From the IMG/VR virus record IMGVR_UViG_3300045999_010503, positions 1 through 64,000 of that record: a stretch of 64,000 nt of DNA; one strand, given 5' to 3'. Shown here one piece after another: positions 6,973 to 15,886 of this stretch; the first letter of the stretch is position 1; each line of letters begins with the position of its first letter. The notes under the pieces are model-generated. The model did not search any database and was not told the DNA's origin. It was given only the letters and a program-made list of their open reading frames with translations. A program made the position numbers and the translations under genes. This stretch comes from a virus.

Positions 6973-9836
6973 CCGTCGCCCTCTACGATTGGCAGCAGCC
7001 CTCCGCGGACGACCTGGCCTACTCCCTCGCCACCTACGGCGTGGCGGCCGACGGCTCCGAGATGGGCACCGGCAAGACGATCAAGTCATGCGTGGTCGCC
7101 AAGCGCCGCAACCGCCACCTTGTCGTCGTATGCCCCAAGGCGGTCGTCGCGGATTGGCGCTACTGGGCCGAGCAGGTCGGCGTGCCGATCGCCGTCTGCA
7201 ACTACGACAAGGTCCGCACCGGCAAGACCCCGCTCGGGCGCTGGAGCCACCACAAGACCGTCTACAAGGGCAAGGCCGCGAAGAAGGTCCCCGCCGTCTT
7301 TGAGTGGACGCTCCCGGCCGACGCCGACCTCGTGTTCGACGAGGCGCACAAGCTCTCTGGCATCGACACCCAGCAGAGCCTCCTGCTCATCGCCGCCAAG
7401 CGCCAGGGCATCCCCCATTCCCTGCTCTCAGGCACGCTCCTCGACTCCCCGCTGAAGTGCCGCGCCCTCGGCTACTCGCTCGGCCTGCACAACCTCCTGA
7501 ACTTCTGGCAGTGGGCCAAGGCCAAGGGCGTCACCCAGGGCACCTTCGGGATGGAGTGGCGCCCCACCGCCAAGCACGGCGCCGCCATCATGGAGGGCAT
7601 CCGGCAGGAGCTCGGCCGGAAGTTTACCCGCATCCGCAAGGCCGACGTCCCCAGCTTCCCCAAGAAACAGGTCATCCCGACTTTCGTCGAGACCGACGAG
7701 ATGCCCGACGAGGAGGCGCTCGATGGTGGGCGCTATGGCTACGAGGCGCGCATGAAAGTCGAGTTCCTCAAGGTGCCGGGCATCGTCGAGCGTGCGAAGG
7801 AGCTCATCAATGACGCCGGCCATAGCGTAGCGATCTTCGTCAACTATCTCGGCACCTTAAACGCGCTCCTCGAACATTTTCCCGAGGCGTCGGTCATTCG
7901 TGGTGGACAGAGCGAAAACGAGAGAATAACAGCTCTTAACAATTTCCAATCGAACAAAACTCACGTCGCGCTCGTCATGCTTCAGGCCGGCGGAACCGGG
8001 GTGAGTCTCCACGACCTGCACGGCCGCCCGCGCTCCTCCATAATCTGTCCCGGCAACAGCGCCATCGACTTCCTCCAAGCCATCGACCGCATCCACCGCG
8101 CCGCCGCCCTGAGCGACGCCACCATCTACGTCGCCTTCGCCAGCGGCGTCCCCGTCGAGCGCCGCATCCGCGGACGCCTCGAGTTCAAGACCAACAACCT
8201 CTCCGCCCTCAACGACGCCGATTTTGAGGCACCGATAACAACTTCCCACAATGCCCAACCCACAAACGATCAACCTGCTGGAGCTCTACCTCCAAGTCTC
8301 GGAACTACTCAACCGCCACTCGCCGGCCAGCCCGACCAACGTGGCCTCGGTGGCAATCAACCAGGAGGTCGACCCCAACGGCCGACCTCACGTCCAGATC
8401 GTGACGGTCACCGAAGCGGAGGCGCTCGCCCAGCTCGCCGTGCTGGAGGACAAACCGGCCTCGTCGGAACCCTCGAAGGCTTCGACGACGACCCCCTCCC
8501 CACAGCCGGCGAGGCCGAGGGAGTTCAACTGCCCGCCGAAAACTTCGTCGATCGCGAAGTCGGTGGCTCAGCAGACCTCAGCACCGCAGGAGGGGAACCA
8601 GAAATGGGAGTGAAGATCCTCATGCCGGAGGAGCCTGCGGTCGTTCCGGCCCCGGCCCCCACTACCGACGCCACGGGCAACCACGTCGTCCGCAAGCACG
8701 CCCGCTGCTCGCCCTCCAAGTTGAAGAACTTGGAGATCTGCCCGAGCTACGAGGGCGACAACGACGGCCCCGTCCACCCCGTCACCCTTCGTGGGACCGC
8801 GATGCACGAAGCCCTGGAGACTGGCAACGACAGCGGCCTCCTGACCGAGAACGACAACGAGGAGCTCCGCCTCGTGATGATGTGCCGCGAGTTCCAGGAC
8901 GCCGAGCGCGTGGAGGGCGAGGAGGTCATCACCGAGCCGCACCTCAAGACGCACGACCCCGACGTCATGGGCTTCGCCGACCGCGTCGTGCTGGAGCCTC
9001 CGCGGGAGGTCCTCGGGCACTCAGTCCGTCGGGCTCGCTGCCGCGACTACAAGATGGGGTTCAACGCCGTCGACGGCCCCGAGAACAACCCGCAGGCCAT
9101 CGCCTACACCGTCGCCATCTTCCTGCGTTGGGACGACGTCGCCGAGGTCGACTTCGCCTTCCTGATCCCGCGCCTCGACCTGGTGCTCCAGCACACGTTC
9201 AAGCGCGAGGACCTGCCCGCCCTCAAGCTGCGCCTCAGCCTCATTGCCGACCGCGTCCGCAAGCTGGCCGGCAAGGAGTTCAACCCGAACAACGAGAACT
9301 GCCTCTACTGCGGCCGCAAGGCCACCTGCAAGGCGCTCATCGACAAGACGCTCACCATCGCCCGCGGCTACGACGACGGCAGCAAGCTCCCGCTCCCCGC
9401 CGTCCTCGACCCCACGCAGATCGTCGACCCGCAGCAGATCGCCTACGCTCTGAACGTCGCCAGCGTCGCCGAGAGCTGGATCGAGCAGACCCGCAAGCGG
9501 GCCCACCAGATTCGCACCGAGCTCGGCTTGGAGATCCCCGGCTACGACCTCATCGAACGCCAGGCCAAGCGTGAGATCGCGAACGTCCCCGGCACCTTCG
9601 AGATCGTCACGAAAGAGTTCGGCGTCCCTCCCGAGGAGGTGCTCTCCGCCTGCAAGGTCAGCATCACCCAGCTCGAGAAGGTCGTCACCGACCGCGCGGG
9701 CCACGGCGAGAAGGCCAAGGTCGCCGAGAAGTTCACCGACCGCCTCATGGACGAGGGCTACCTCACCCGCGGCGCGTCGTTCCACGTCCTCCAACGCAGC
9801 CGCAAGAAGGCCCCGAAGAAGGTCGAGGCCGCCTAA
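6969..9836 (+). CDS. SNF2-type helicase fused in frame to a PD-(D/E)XK nuclease
   Basis: 955 residues as one open frame. Helicase part (1-~420): EMGTGKT at 31-37, DEAH at 124-127, then QAGGTGVSLHDL and QAIDRIHRAAA, which are SF2/SNF2 motifs. Nuclease part (from an internal ATG at 8604): SPSKLKNLEICPS, RGTAMHEALE, PDVMGFADRVV, CRDYKMGF and CLYCGRKATC, matching the Cas4/RecB-like phage nuclease family often labelled DUF2800. The joining stretch (about 8235-8460) has non-coding-like codon use, and another gene lies there in a different frame, so two separate proteins are likely. See the finding on 8221-8613. Confidence 0.8.
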   Translation: MTVALYDWQQPSADDLAYSLATYGVAADGSEMGTGKTIKSCVVAKRRNRHLVVVCPKAVVADWRYWAEQVGVPIAVCNYDKVRTGKTPLGRWSHHKTVYKGKAAKKVPAVFEWTLPADADLVFDEAHKLSGIDTQQSLLLIAAKRQGIPHSLLSGTLLDSPLKCRALGYSLGLHNLLNFWQWAKAKGVTQGTFGMEWRPTAKHGAAIMEGIRQELGRKFTRIRKADVPSFPKKQVIPTFVETDEMPDEEALDGGRYGYEARMKVEFLKVPGIVERAKELINDAGHSVAIFVNYLGTLNALLEHFPEASVIRGGQSENERITALNNFQSNKTHVALVMLQAGGTGVSLHDLHGRPRSSIICPGNSAIDFLQAIDRIHRAAALSDATIYVAFASGVPVERRIRGRLEFKTNNLSALNDADFEAPITTSHNAQPTNDQPAGALPPSLGTTQPPLAGQPDQRGLGGNQPGGRPQRPTSRPDRDGHRSGGARPARRAGGQTGLVGTLEGFDDDPLPTAGEAEGVQLPAENFVDREVGGSADLSTAGGEPEMGVKILMPEEPAVVPAPAPTTDATGNHVVRKHARCSPSKLKNLEICPSYEGDNDGPVHPVTLRGTAMHEALETGNDSGLLTENDNEELRLVMMCREFQDAERVEGEEVITEPHLKTHDPDVMGFADRVVLEPPREVLGHSVRRARCRDYKMGFNAVDGPENNPQAIAYTVAIFLRWDDVAEVDFAFLIPRLDLVLQHTFKREDLPALKLRLSLIADRVRKLAGKEFNPNNENCLYCGRKATCKALIDKTLTIARGYDDGSKLPLPAVLDPTQIVDPQQIAYALNVASVAESWIEQTRKRAHQIRTELGLEIPGYDLIERQAKREIANVPGTFEIVTKEFGVPPEEVLSACKVSITQLEKVVTDRAGHGEKAKVAEKFTDRLMDEGYLTRGASFHVLQRSRKKAPKKVEAA
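8251..8613 (+). CDS. Small protein in an alternative frame inside the helicase-nuclease frame
   Basis: 120 residues. The start is preceded by TAACAACTTCCCACAATG, the same leader seen before other rightward genes. The frame has high GC at third positions and a protein-like sequence (NLLELYLQVSELLNRHSP, then VDPNGRPHVQIVTVTEAEALAQLAVL), while the overlapping helicase frame becomes Pro/Gly/Gln-rich. The stop at 8611-8613 overlaps the nuclease ATG at 8604. This suggests the order helicase - small gene - nuclease. Function unknown. Confidence 0.6.
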   Translation: MPNPQTINLLELYLQVSELLNRHSPASPTNVASVAINQEVDPNGRPHVQIVTVTEAEALAQLAVLEDKPASSEPSKASTTTPSPQPARPREFNCPPKTSSIAKSVAQQTSAPQEGNQKWE

Positions 9837-9982
9837 ACCACCTTACGGGAGTCGCCGGCACGCATGAAAGAGCCCGGCGAGTAACACCACAAGCCTAACG
9901 ACCAGTCGTCAGACCGTCGGCGTCCCGTGCTCCCTCCCCTTTCCGATTCGTCGGATAACAGAAACCAACAATAGATCCCACC
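9837..9982. other. Short intergenic stretch with a hairpin
   Basis: TCGCCGG (9851-9857) and CCGGCGA (9873-9879 approximately) form a 7-bp stem just after the nuclease stop. There is no T-run, so it is not a standard terminator. The rest holds the TAACAGAAACCAACAA leader before the next gene. Confidence 0.45.
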
Positions 9983-10849
9983 ATGCCTAGCGTAACCTCA
10001 TTCCGCAAGTCTCCCGCCAACGCCACCGCCAACGCCGCTCCTGCCGCGGCCCAAACCCCCGCTCCGGCGCCTGCCAACGCCGCCGAAGTGGTCACCAAGG
10101 TCCCGGCCGCCGCGAAGGCCGTCGCGCCCGTCAAACCCGCCGCGACCCCTGTCGCCCAGCCCGAAGACACCGCGGTTGCCACCGTCGGCAGCACCGACGT
10201 CGTCCCCGCCGACTTCTACAACGGCGTCGGGGGCTTCGAGGGCGAGTTCACCTCGAACGACATCCGCATCCCCTACCTCTCGATCTGCGGCAAGACCTCC
10301 AAGATTTTCGACGAGCACCCCGAGTTCCTCGGCCAGTTCGTCTACAACAAGAACATCGCTCTCGGCGACGAGATCCGCGCCGTCTTCGCCAAGGTCACGA
10401 AGTTCTGGGTCGAGGACCTCCCCTTCGGCACCGAGGCGATCCCGCAGCGGTTCAAGTTCATGGACGACGCCCGCGCTGCCGGCTTCAACCCCTCCCAGAT
10501 GAAGGAGCAGGCCGAGCTCGACCTCCTCATCGAGCTCCCCCTGACCGACGAGAACGGGGAGGCGACTGGCGTTGACGAGTTCGCCGACCTCTTCGTCGGC
10601 GACAAGGCCTACCTGCTCACCCGCTACACCGTGCAGAGCAGCGCCTACGGCAAGACCGTGCCGACCCTCCGCACCGACATTGGCGGCTTCCTCAAAGGCA
10701 ACCTCGTCAACGGGTTCTACATCATCAAGACCCAGAAGGTCGAGGGCAAGAAGGGCACTTACTACGTGCCCGTCCTGAAGACCGACGGCCCCACGCCCCA
10801 GGAGCTCCGCACCGAGATCGTCAAGCGGTGCTCTCCGGTGGCGGTTTGA
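9983..10849 (+). CDS. Putative single-stranded DNA-binding protein (DUF2815-like)
   Basis: 288 residues. A low-complexity Ala/Pro tail at the N-terminus (about 1-60) is followed by a globular part with VVPADFYNGVGGFEGEF and IRIPYLSICGKTSK. Phage genomes commonly place an SSB-like DUF2815 protein between a DUF2800 nuclease and a family A polymerase, which is the order here; the assignment rests on that context plus general resemblance. Upstream TAACAGAAACCAACAA matches the leader of the HNH gene at 4534. Confidence 0.6.
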   Translation: MPSVTSFRKSPANATANAAPAAAQTPAPAPANAAEVVTKVPAAAKAVAPVKPAATPVAQPEDTAVATVGSTDVVPADFYNGVGGFEGEFTSNDIRIPYLSICGKTSKIFDEHPEFLGQFVYNKNIALGDEIRAVFAKVTKFWVEDLPFGTEAIPQRFKFMDDARAAGFNPSQMKEQAELDLLIELPLTDENGEATGVDEFADLFVGDKAYLLTRYTVQSSAYGKTVPTLRTDIGGFLKGNLVNGFYIIKTQKVEGKKGTYYVPVLKTDGPTPQELRTEIVKRCSPVAV

Positions 10850-10864
10850 CGCTTCGACTCACTC

Positions 10865-10971
10865 GAGAAGCGGGGCGCCCCGAACTAAGGAGCGCCCGCA
10901 AGGGCACTCATAGGCACGGCCAGACCGCGAAGCCTTGCGCCCCAGGTAACGGAGCCAGCGCCCCGCTTCTC
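10865..10971 (+). ncRNA. Candidate structured RNA
   Basis: GAGAAGCGGGGCGC (10865-10878) pairs perfectly over 14 bp with GCGCCCCGCTTCTC (10958-10971). Inside is GCCC-GCAA-GGGC (10894-10905), a stem closed by a GNRA tetraloop and extended by GAG/CTC. Further short pairings are possible around 10925-10945. The layout of a closing stem with internal arms is typical of riboswitches and other structured RNAs. It lies between the SSB-like gene and the polymerase. I do not recognise a known class. Strand is assumed from the neighbours. Confidence 0.6.
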
Positions 10972-11180
10972 TTTCACGACTCCATCTTCTAGGTGCCCAG
11001 GAACCCGTTTCTCAACGGGGAACGAGGCGGCGCAACCCCTCTGGAGTCTCCCACCCATTTTCCTGCTAGCGGGAAACGCACGTCACGCCGCTCACGGAAC
11101 AGTGCCTAAACGACAGTGAGCAGAGGAGCCTCATCTCAAGAGGCCGCCCGCCGGGAGCGTTATCCCGGCTCCATCTTCTC
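10972..11180 (+). promoter_or_regulatory. Leader of DNA polymerase gene with hairpins
   Basis: No gene found. CCCGT-ttctca-ACGGG (about 11004-11019) and CCGGGA-gcgtta-TCCCGG (11151-11168) are perfect stems. CTCCATCTTCT occurs at 10980-10990, just after the long stem, and again at 11169-11179, just after the last stem and one base before the polymerase ATG. This repeated 11-mer next to stems suggests a post-transcriptional control leader for the polymerase. Confidence 0.5.
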
Positions 11181-13040
11181 ATGCCCGAGACCTGCTCATC
11201 CACGCCCCACTGGCCCGCCACGACTTCCTTCGCGGTCGACTTTGAGTCGACCTACTCGAAAGGGAAGCGCGACATCTCCACGCTGGGCACGGCTCAGTAT
11301 CTCCGCCACCAAGAGACGAAGATCTACCTCGTCTCGATCTACGGCGTCTTCCCCGACGGCACCGCCATCAGCTACTCCGGCCCCGTCGAGCAGGCGCCCT
11401 GGCACCGCATCAACGGCCATCATTGGGTGAGCCACAACGCCGCCTTCGACGCCCAGGTATTCATCGAGTGCCTACGCCGCGGCCAGGCCCCCGAGGACGT
11501 CGCCCCGAGCGCGTGGGACTGCACCGCCGACCTCGCCGCCTTCCTCGGCTCCGGCCGATCCTTGGCCGCCGCCTGCGAGTTCCTCCTTGGCGTCACGGTC
11601 GACAAGACCGTGCGCGACGAGATGAACAACAAGACCTGGGAGACGATGACGCCTGAGTTCCGCCAGGCCGCCATCGACTACGCGCTCAACGACGCCAAGC
11701 GTTGCTGGGAACTGTGGCAGGGTTACGGCGCCCAGTGGCCGGCCAAGGAAGTCGCGATCAGCCGCCACACCGCCGACATGGTCATTCGCGGTATCCACGT
11801 CGACAGCGCCTACGTCGACGAGGGCATCAGCACCCTCAATAAGGCCATCTTCGAGGTCGAGGGCCGCATCCCCTGGCTCGACGAGAAGGACGCGAAGGGC
11901 AAGTTCTACACCGTCGGCAGCAAGAAGGCGATGGCCAAGGCTTGTGTCGCCGCCGGCATCCCGCCGCCCACGTCCACGGCCGACAAGAACGAGCTCTTCG
12001 ACCGCTGGTGCGAGCAGTTCGCCGACCGCGCGCCCTTCGTCGCCGCGGTGAAGGAACATCGCTCCATCAACCGCACGATCGACGTGCTGGAGAAGATCCG
12101 CGACCGCACGCTCGCCGACGGGCGGATGCCCTACGGGCTGAAGTATTTTGGGGCCCATACGGGGCGATTTTCGGGCGACTCCGGCCTCAACCTCCACAAC
12201 CTCACCAAGAAGAAGATCGCCGGCGTCGACCTCCGCGGCTGCCTCGTCCCCGCGCCCGGCAAGAAGTTCATCGTCGCCGACCTCAAGCAGATCGAGGCGC
12301 GCGTCTCCCTCTGGTTTGCCGAGGACTGGGCGCAGCTCGAACTCCTGCGCAACGGCATGGACGTCTACGAGGCCCACGCCCGCCAGACGATGGGCTACAA
12401 GGACCCGATGCCCTTGTCCGAGTGGGTGAAGTTGCCCGAGCGCACCGACGCCGAGAAGAACGTCCGCCAGATCGCCAAGGCGCGCGTCCTCGGCCTCGGC
12501 TTTGGTATGGGCCACGCCCGCCTCATCGACTATGCGAAGGCCCAACTCGGCCTCGAGCTGACCGTGCAGCAGGCCAAGGCGATCGTGAACGGCTTCCGCA
12601 ACGCCAACCGCGGCATTGTCCACCTCTGGAACAAGCTGGGCCGCGCGATGGAGACCCACGCTGGCGGCCCGAACCGCCACGCACCCTTCGTCATCGAACT
12701 CCCGAGCTGGCGCCAACTCGAGTATTACGACGTGAACTCGTCAGACGGGCTCCAAGCCCGCGACGAGATCGGCGGCCGGATGAATTACTACCACGGCCCG
12801 AAGCTCGCCGAGAACGTCGTCCAAGCCACCGCCCGCGACGTGCTCGTCGAGGCCATCCTCCGCATCGAATCGGTCTTCCCCGGCTCCGTCGTCCTCCACG
12901 TCCACGACGAAGTCGTCTGCGAGGTCGACCTGTCCGTCGACCCCGCCGAGATCGAGGCGCTCATGTCTGTCACCCCCGACTGGGTCGAGGGGCTGCCGGT
13001 AGGTTCCTCGGTCGAGGAAGCCGAACGCTATTTCAAGTAA
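11181..13040 (+). CDS. Family A DNA polymerase with 3'-5' exonuclease
   Basis: 619 residues. Exonuclease motifs: FAVDFES (Asp20, Glu22), HNAAFD (Asp90) and YALND (Tyr167, Asp171), the DEDDy set. Polymerase motifs: VADLKQIEAR (motif A, Asp367), ARVLGLGFGMG region (motif B, about 434-444), and LHVHDEV (motif C, His575-Asp576). Length matches phage PolA-like enzymes lacking the 5' nuclease. It replicates the phage genome together with the primase-helicase downstream. Translation starts after a structured leader. Confidence 0.93.
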   Translation: MPETCSSTPHWPATTSFAVDFESTYSKGKRDISTLGTAQYLRHQETKIYLVSIYGVFPDGTAISYSGPVEQAPWHRINGHHWVSHNAAFDAQVFIECLRRGQAPEDVAPSAWDCTADLAAFLGSGRSLAAACEFLLGVTVDKTVRDEMNNKTWETMTPEFRQAAIDYALNDAKRCWELWQGYGAQWPAKEVAISRHTADMVIRGIHVDSAYVDEGISTLNKAIFEVEGRIPWLDEKDAKGKFYTVGSKKAMAKACVAAGIPPPTSTADKNELFDRWCEQFADRAPFVAAVKEHRSINRTIDVLEKIRDRTLADGRMPYGLKYFGAHTGRFSGDSGLNLHNLTKKKIAGVDLRGCLVPAPGKKFIVADLKQIEARVSLWFAEDWAQLELLRNGMDVYEAHARQTMGYKDPMPLSEWVKLPERTDAEKNVRQIAKARVLGLGFGMGHARLIDYAKAQLGLELTVQQAKAIVNGFRNANRGIVHLWNKLGRAMETHAGGPNRHAPFVIELPSWRQLEYYDVNSSDGLQARDEIGGRMNYYHGPKLAENVVQATARDVLVEAILRIESVFPGSVVLHVHDEVVCEVDLSVDPAEIEALMSVTPDWVEGLPVGSSVEEAERYFK

Positions 13041-13052
13041 CAACTTCTAACA

Positions 13053-13334
13053 ATGCGTGCCACCCTTCGTCTCTACGCCCACTCACGACTCAGCCTCGCG
13101 AGCTCCCTCCACCTGAAGCGCGTCCTCGACGACGCCCCGCCCGTCCTCTTCCCCGGCGTCGGCGTCTGCCTCCACGTCGGCGGCCCGGTCCACAAGATCA
13201 AGTGGACCACCTACGATCCTGCGACGCGGTCCCTCTCGGTGAAGCTGGAGGATTTCTTGCTTCCTACCGGCCTCGGCGCGTGGCAGGACCGCCTGGCGGA
13301 GCTCTACGCCGAGGGCTGGGAGGACGACGTATGA
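13053..13334 (+). CDS. Hypothetical protein
   Basis: 93 residues, soluble. Start chosen because TAACAACTTCTAACAATG leads directly into it; the first TAA of that leader is the polymerase stop. LVFPGVGVCLHVGGPVHKIKWTTYD-like strands suggest a small beta-rich fold. It overlaps the RlpA-like gene by 4 nt. No family recognised. Confidence 0.65.
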   Translation: MRATLRLYAHSRLSLASSLHLKRVLDDAPPVLFPGVGVCLHVGGPVHKIKWTTYDPATRSLSVKLEDFLLPTGLGAWQDRLAELYAEGWEDDV

Positions 13335-13723
13335 TCCCGCAGTCCTGGCTGGTGCTCGGCACTGCCTCCGTTCTCGTGGGGTTCCTGCTCTACGACGTAT
13401 TCGGCCCTAAGGCGGGAGAGGGGGTAAACCCCGACGCGCTCGTCGGCAAGGCGTCTTGGTATGGCGAGGAGCTCCGAGGCCGCCCGATGGCGAACGGCAA
13501 GCCCTTCGACCCCGACCGCCTCACCTGCGCGTCCTGGCACTGGCCCCTCGGGGCGCGACTCCGGGTCACCCACGGCCAGCGCAGCATCGTCGTCACGGTC
13601 ACCGACCGCGGCCCGAACAGGCGTTTCCCCGACCGCATTGTTGACCTCTCCTATGGCGCCTTCGCCCACCTGGCGCATCCCGACGTCGGTTTGATCGAGG
13701 TGACGGTCGTCCAGGTTCCTTGA
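13331..13723 (+). CDS. RlpA-like lytic transglycosylase (double-psi beta-barrel)
   Basis: 130 residues from ATG at 13331. An N-terminal hydrophobic anchor (about 5-22) is followed by GKASWYGEELRGRPMANG, PDRLTCASWHWPLGARLRV and VTVTDRGP with DLSYGAF, the ordered RlpA/DPBB signature. RlpA cleaves denuded glycan strands of peptidoglycan at the septum. A phage copy could assist lysis or entry. It is unusual to find it between polymerase and primase genes. I saw no other clear endolysin, so it may be the main lysin. Confidence 0.8.
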   Translation: MIPQSWLVLGTASVLVGFLLYDVFGPKAGEGVNPDALVGKASWYGEELRGRPMANGKPFDPDRLTCASWHWPLGARLRVTHGQRSIVVTVTDRGPNRRFPDRIVDLSYGAFAHLAHPDVGLIEVTVVQVP

Positions 13724-13726
13724 CCC

Positions 13727-15886
13727 ATGTTCTTCTCCCTCCCCAATCTCTCAGCCCACTCCATCCAAAACGTCGACGCGCCCTGGGCGCTGGACCTGAC
13801 GCGCCCGCAGTTCGCGACGAAGGACGAGTTCCGTCTTTGGTGCAACAACCCCCAGACCGCTCACGCTTTCCTGTCCTGCGTCCAGGGCGTCCAGCCCGCG
13901 CTCCGCGTCAGCGAGGCCAACCCGCCCACCCGCATCACGGGGCTCATCCTCGACTACGACGCCCACCCCGGCGCCGACGCCGCCGCGATGGTGCTGACCA
14001 ACGCGCCCTCCGACTTCCGCCCCGCCTACGTCTGCCGCACCTTCAGCGGCCACGCCCGCGTCATCTACCGCTTCGAGGAGCCGATGCCGCTCTTCAACCT
14101 CGACTTCGCACGCGAGTTCCTGAAGCGCGTCGGCCGCGAACTCAAGCTGCGGAAGCTGCTCCCTGGATTCGAGAACGAGGCCCTGGCCGACCTCGCCAAG
14201 CACTACGAGCTCGGCACGCACTGGACCCCGGTCGGCGACGGCGCGGCCGTCATCCCGACAGCCAACCTCCTTGTCTGGCTCACCGAGGTCTCTCGCAAAT
14301 ACAAGTGGGACAAGGTCGACACCGTCGTCCCCATCGAGTTCGTCCGCGAGGAGGCCGAGAAGCGGTTCCCTGGCGGCTGGCCGGGCGGCTGGGATCTGTT
14401 TGCCGTCGGCGCTCGCGGACCTCGCTTCTGGGACGCCAGCGCGAGCGACCCGACCGCGGTCATCGTGCGCGAGAGCGGCTGCCAGTTCTTCAGTGACGGC
14501 GGCGGCTGGATGTCATGGGAGGCCATCTTCGGCGGCGACTTCATTCGTCGCTGGACCAGCGACCGGATCGGCAACGCGATCAAAGACCTCTGGTTCGACA
14601 GCAAGTATTACTGGCGTAAGACGCCGCTCGGCGACTGGCAAAACGTGACCAAGGAGGACATCCGCCTCGACCTGTTCACCCATCGGCGCCTCAGCAGCAA
14701 GAGCCCCAAGGCCGGCTGCCCGAGCGAGATCGACGAGGCCCTCTACGACATCCAAACTACCCACCATGTTCGCAAGGCGATGCCGTTCCTGTTCCGCCCG
14801 GACGGCCCCTACACCTACAACGGTAAGAGGTATTTGAATACATCCACCGTCCGACCGATCCCGCCCGTAGATCACTCGGTCGAGTGGGGCGAAGGTTTCC
14901 CCTGGCTCGCGCAGTTCCTCCTCACGCTCTTCGAGCCGGACGACCAGCTCGACTACTTCATGGCCTGGCTGAAGCATTTCTACCTGGGGGCCTACTCGCA
15001 GGACCCGGCGCGCGGTCTGGCGCTCTTCATCGCGGGCCCCGTCGGCGCGGGCAAGACCGTGCTGAACAAGGCCATCATCGGCCAGCTCATGGGCGGGCGC
15101 CAGGATGCCGGCGCCTACCTCACGGGCTCCGACAAGTTCAACGACGCGCTCTTCAGCGCGGCCGTTTGGAACGTGGACGACGAGATCGCGCCCGACGACA
15201 AAAAGCGCCCGGTCTACACCCAGATCCTCAAGAAGATCATCGCCAACGACAGCTTCACCTACCGGCCGATGCACGTCAGCGGCGAAGACATGGAGTGGGT
15301 CGGCCGCCCGGTGCTCACGCTCAACGACGACCCCGAGTCGCTCCAACTCCTGCCCGAGACCGAGCGCAACATCCTCGACAAGATCATGCTCCTCCGCTCG
15401 AAGAGCCCGGAGGTCGACTACTGGCCGAGCGACGCGGAGATCGCGGCCGAGCTGCCCTTCTTCGCCGCCTTCCTCCGGGACTGGACGCCGCCGCCCGAGA
15501 CCGTGCCGCCACCTAACAAGAAGCGGTTCGGCGTGAACAGCTACAAGCACCCCGACCTCCTGCTCGCCGCCAACGCCACCAACGCCACCAGCAGCTTCGA
15601 GGAGCTCCTCGAGCTCTGGCGGACCGAGTGGTTTGCCCCCGGTGGCGCGGGCGAGAGCCAGCTTTACTGGGAAGGCACGCCCACCGCCCTCAGCCAGGAC
15701 GTCAGCCGCAATGACACCCTCGCGAACATCCTCGACCGCAACTTCAGCAGCGTGACCGCGCTCGGCACCCATCTGACCAAGCTCGTGCGTCGCCACGAGG
15801 GTCGCCCGAACCCGCTTGTCACCCGCACCGGCCACCGCCGCTACCGCATCAGCCGACCCAATGCCGCTACCGATAACAACTCCTAA
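13727..15886 (+). CDS. Primase-helicase (AEP-like primase plus SF3-type ATPase)
   Basis: 719 residues. N-terminal part: GLILDYDAH (Asp76, Asp78) and RTFSGHARVIYRF (His109), which fit the hhhDhD and sxH motifs of archaeo-eukaryotic primases. C-terminal part: FIAGPVGAGKT (Walker A, 437-444), AAVWNVDDEIA (Walker B, about 484-486) and RPVLTLNDDP (sensor). Phage enzymes with this build unwind the origin and prime synthesis for the PolA-type polymerase. It ends in TAACAACTCC, which forms part of the leader motif of the next gene. Confidence 0.85.
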   Translation: MFFSLPNLSAHSIQNVDAPWALDLTRPQFATKDEFRLWCNNPQTAHAFLSCVQGVQPALRVSEANPPTRITGLILDYDAHPGADAAAMVLTNAPSDFRPAYVCRTFSGHARVIYRFEEPMPLFNLDFAREFLKRVGRELKLRKLLPGFENEALADLAKHYELGTHWTPVGDGAAVIPTANLLVWLTEVSRKYKWDKVDTVVPIEFVREEAEKRFPGGWPGGWDLFAVGARGPRFWDASASDPTAVIVRESGCQFFSDGGGWMSWEAIFGGDFIRRWTSDRIGNAIKDLWFDSKYYWRKTPLGDWQNVTKEDIRLDLFTHRRLSSKSPKAGCPSEIDEALYDIQTTHHVRKAMPFLFRPDGPYTYNGKRYLNTSTVRPIPPVDHSVEWGEGFPWLAQFLLTLFEPDDQLDYFMAWLKHFYLGAYSQDPARGLALFIAGPVGAGKTVLNKAIIGQLMGGRQDAGAYLTGSDKFNDALFSAAVWNVDDEIAPDDKKRPVYTQILKKIIANDSFTYRPMHVSGEDMEWVGRPVLTLNDDPESLQLLPETERNILDKIMLLRSKSPEVDYWPSDAEIAAELPFFAAFLRDWTPPPETVPPPNKKRFGVNSYKHPDLLLAANATNATSSFEELLELWRTEWFAPGGAGESQLYWEGTPTALSQDVSRNDTLANILDRNFSSVTALGTHLTKLVRRHEGRPNPLVTRTGHRRYRISRPNAATDNNS

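Noticed and set aside
8622-9836. Nuclease starting at the second internal ATG (8622)
   Set aside because: ATG at 8604 overlaps the stop of the small gene by coupling, which fits the style of this genome better. Both remain internal to the long open frame.
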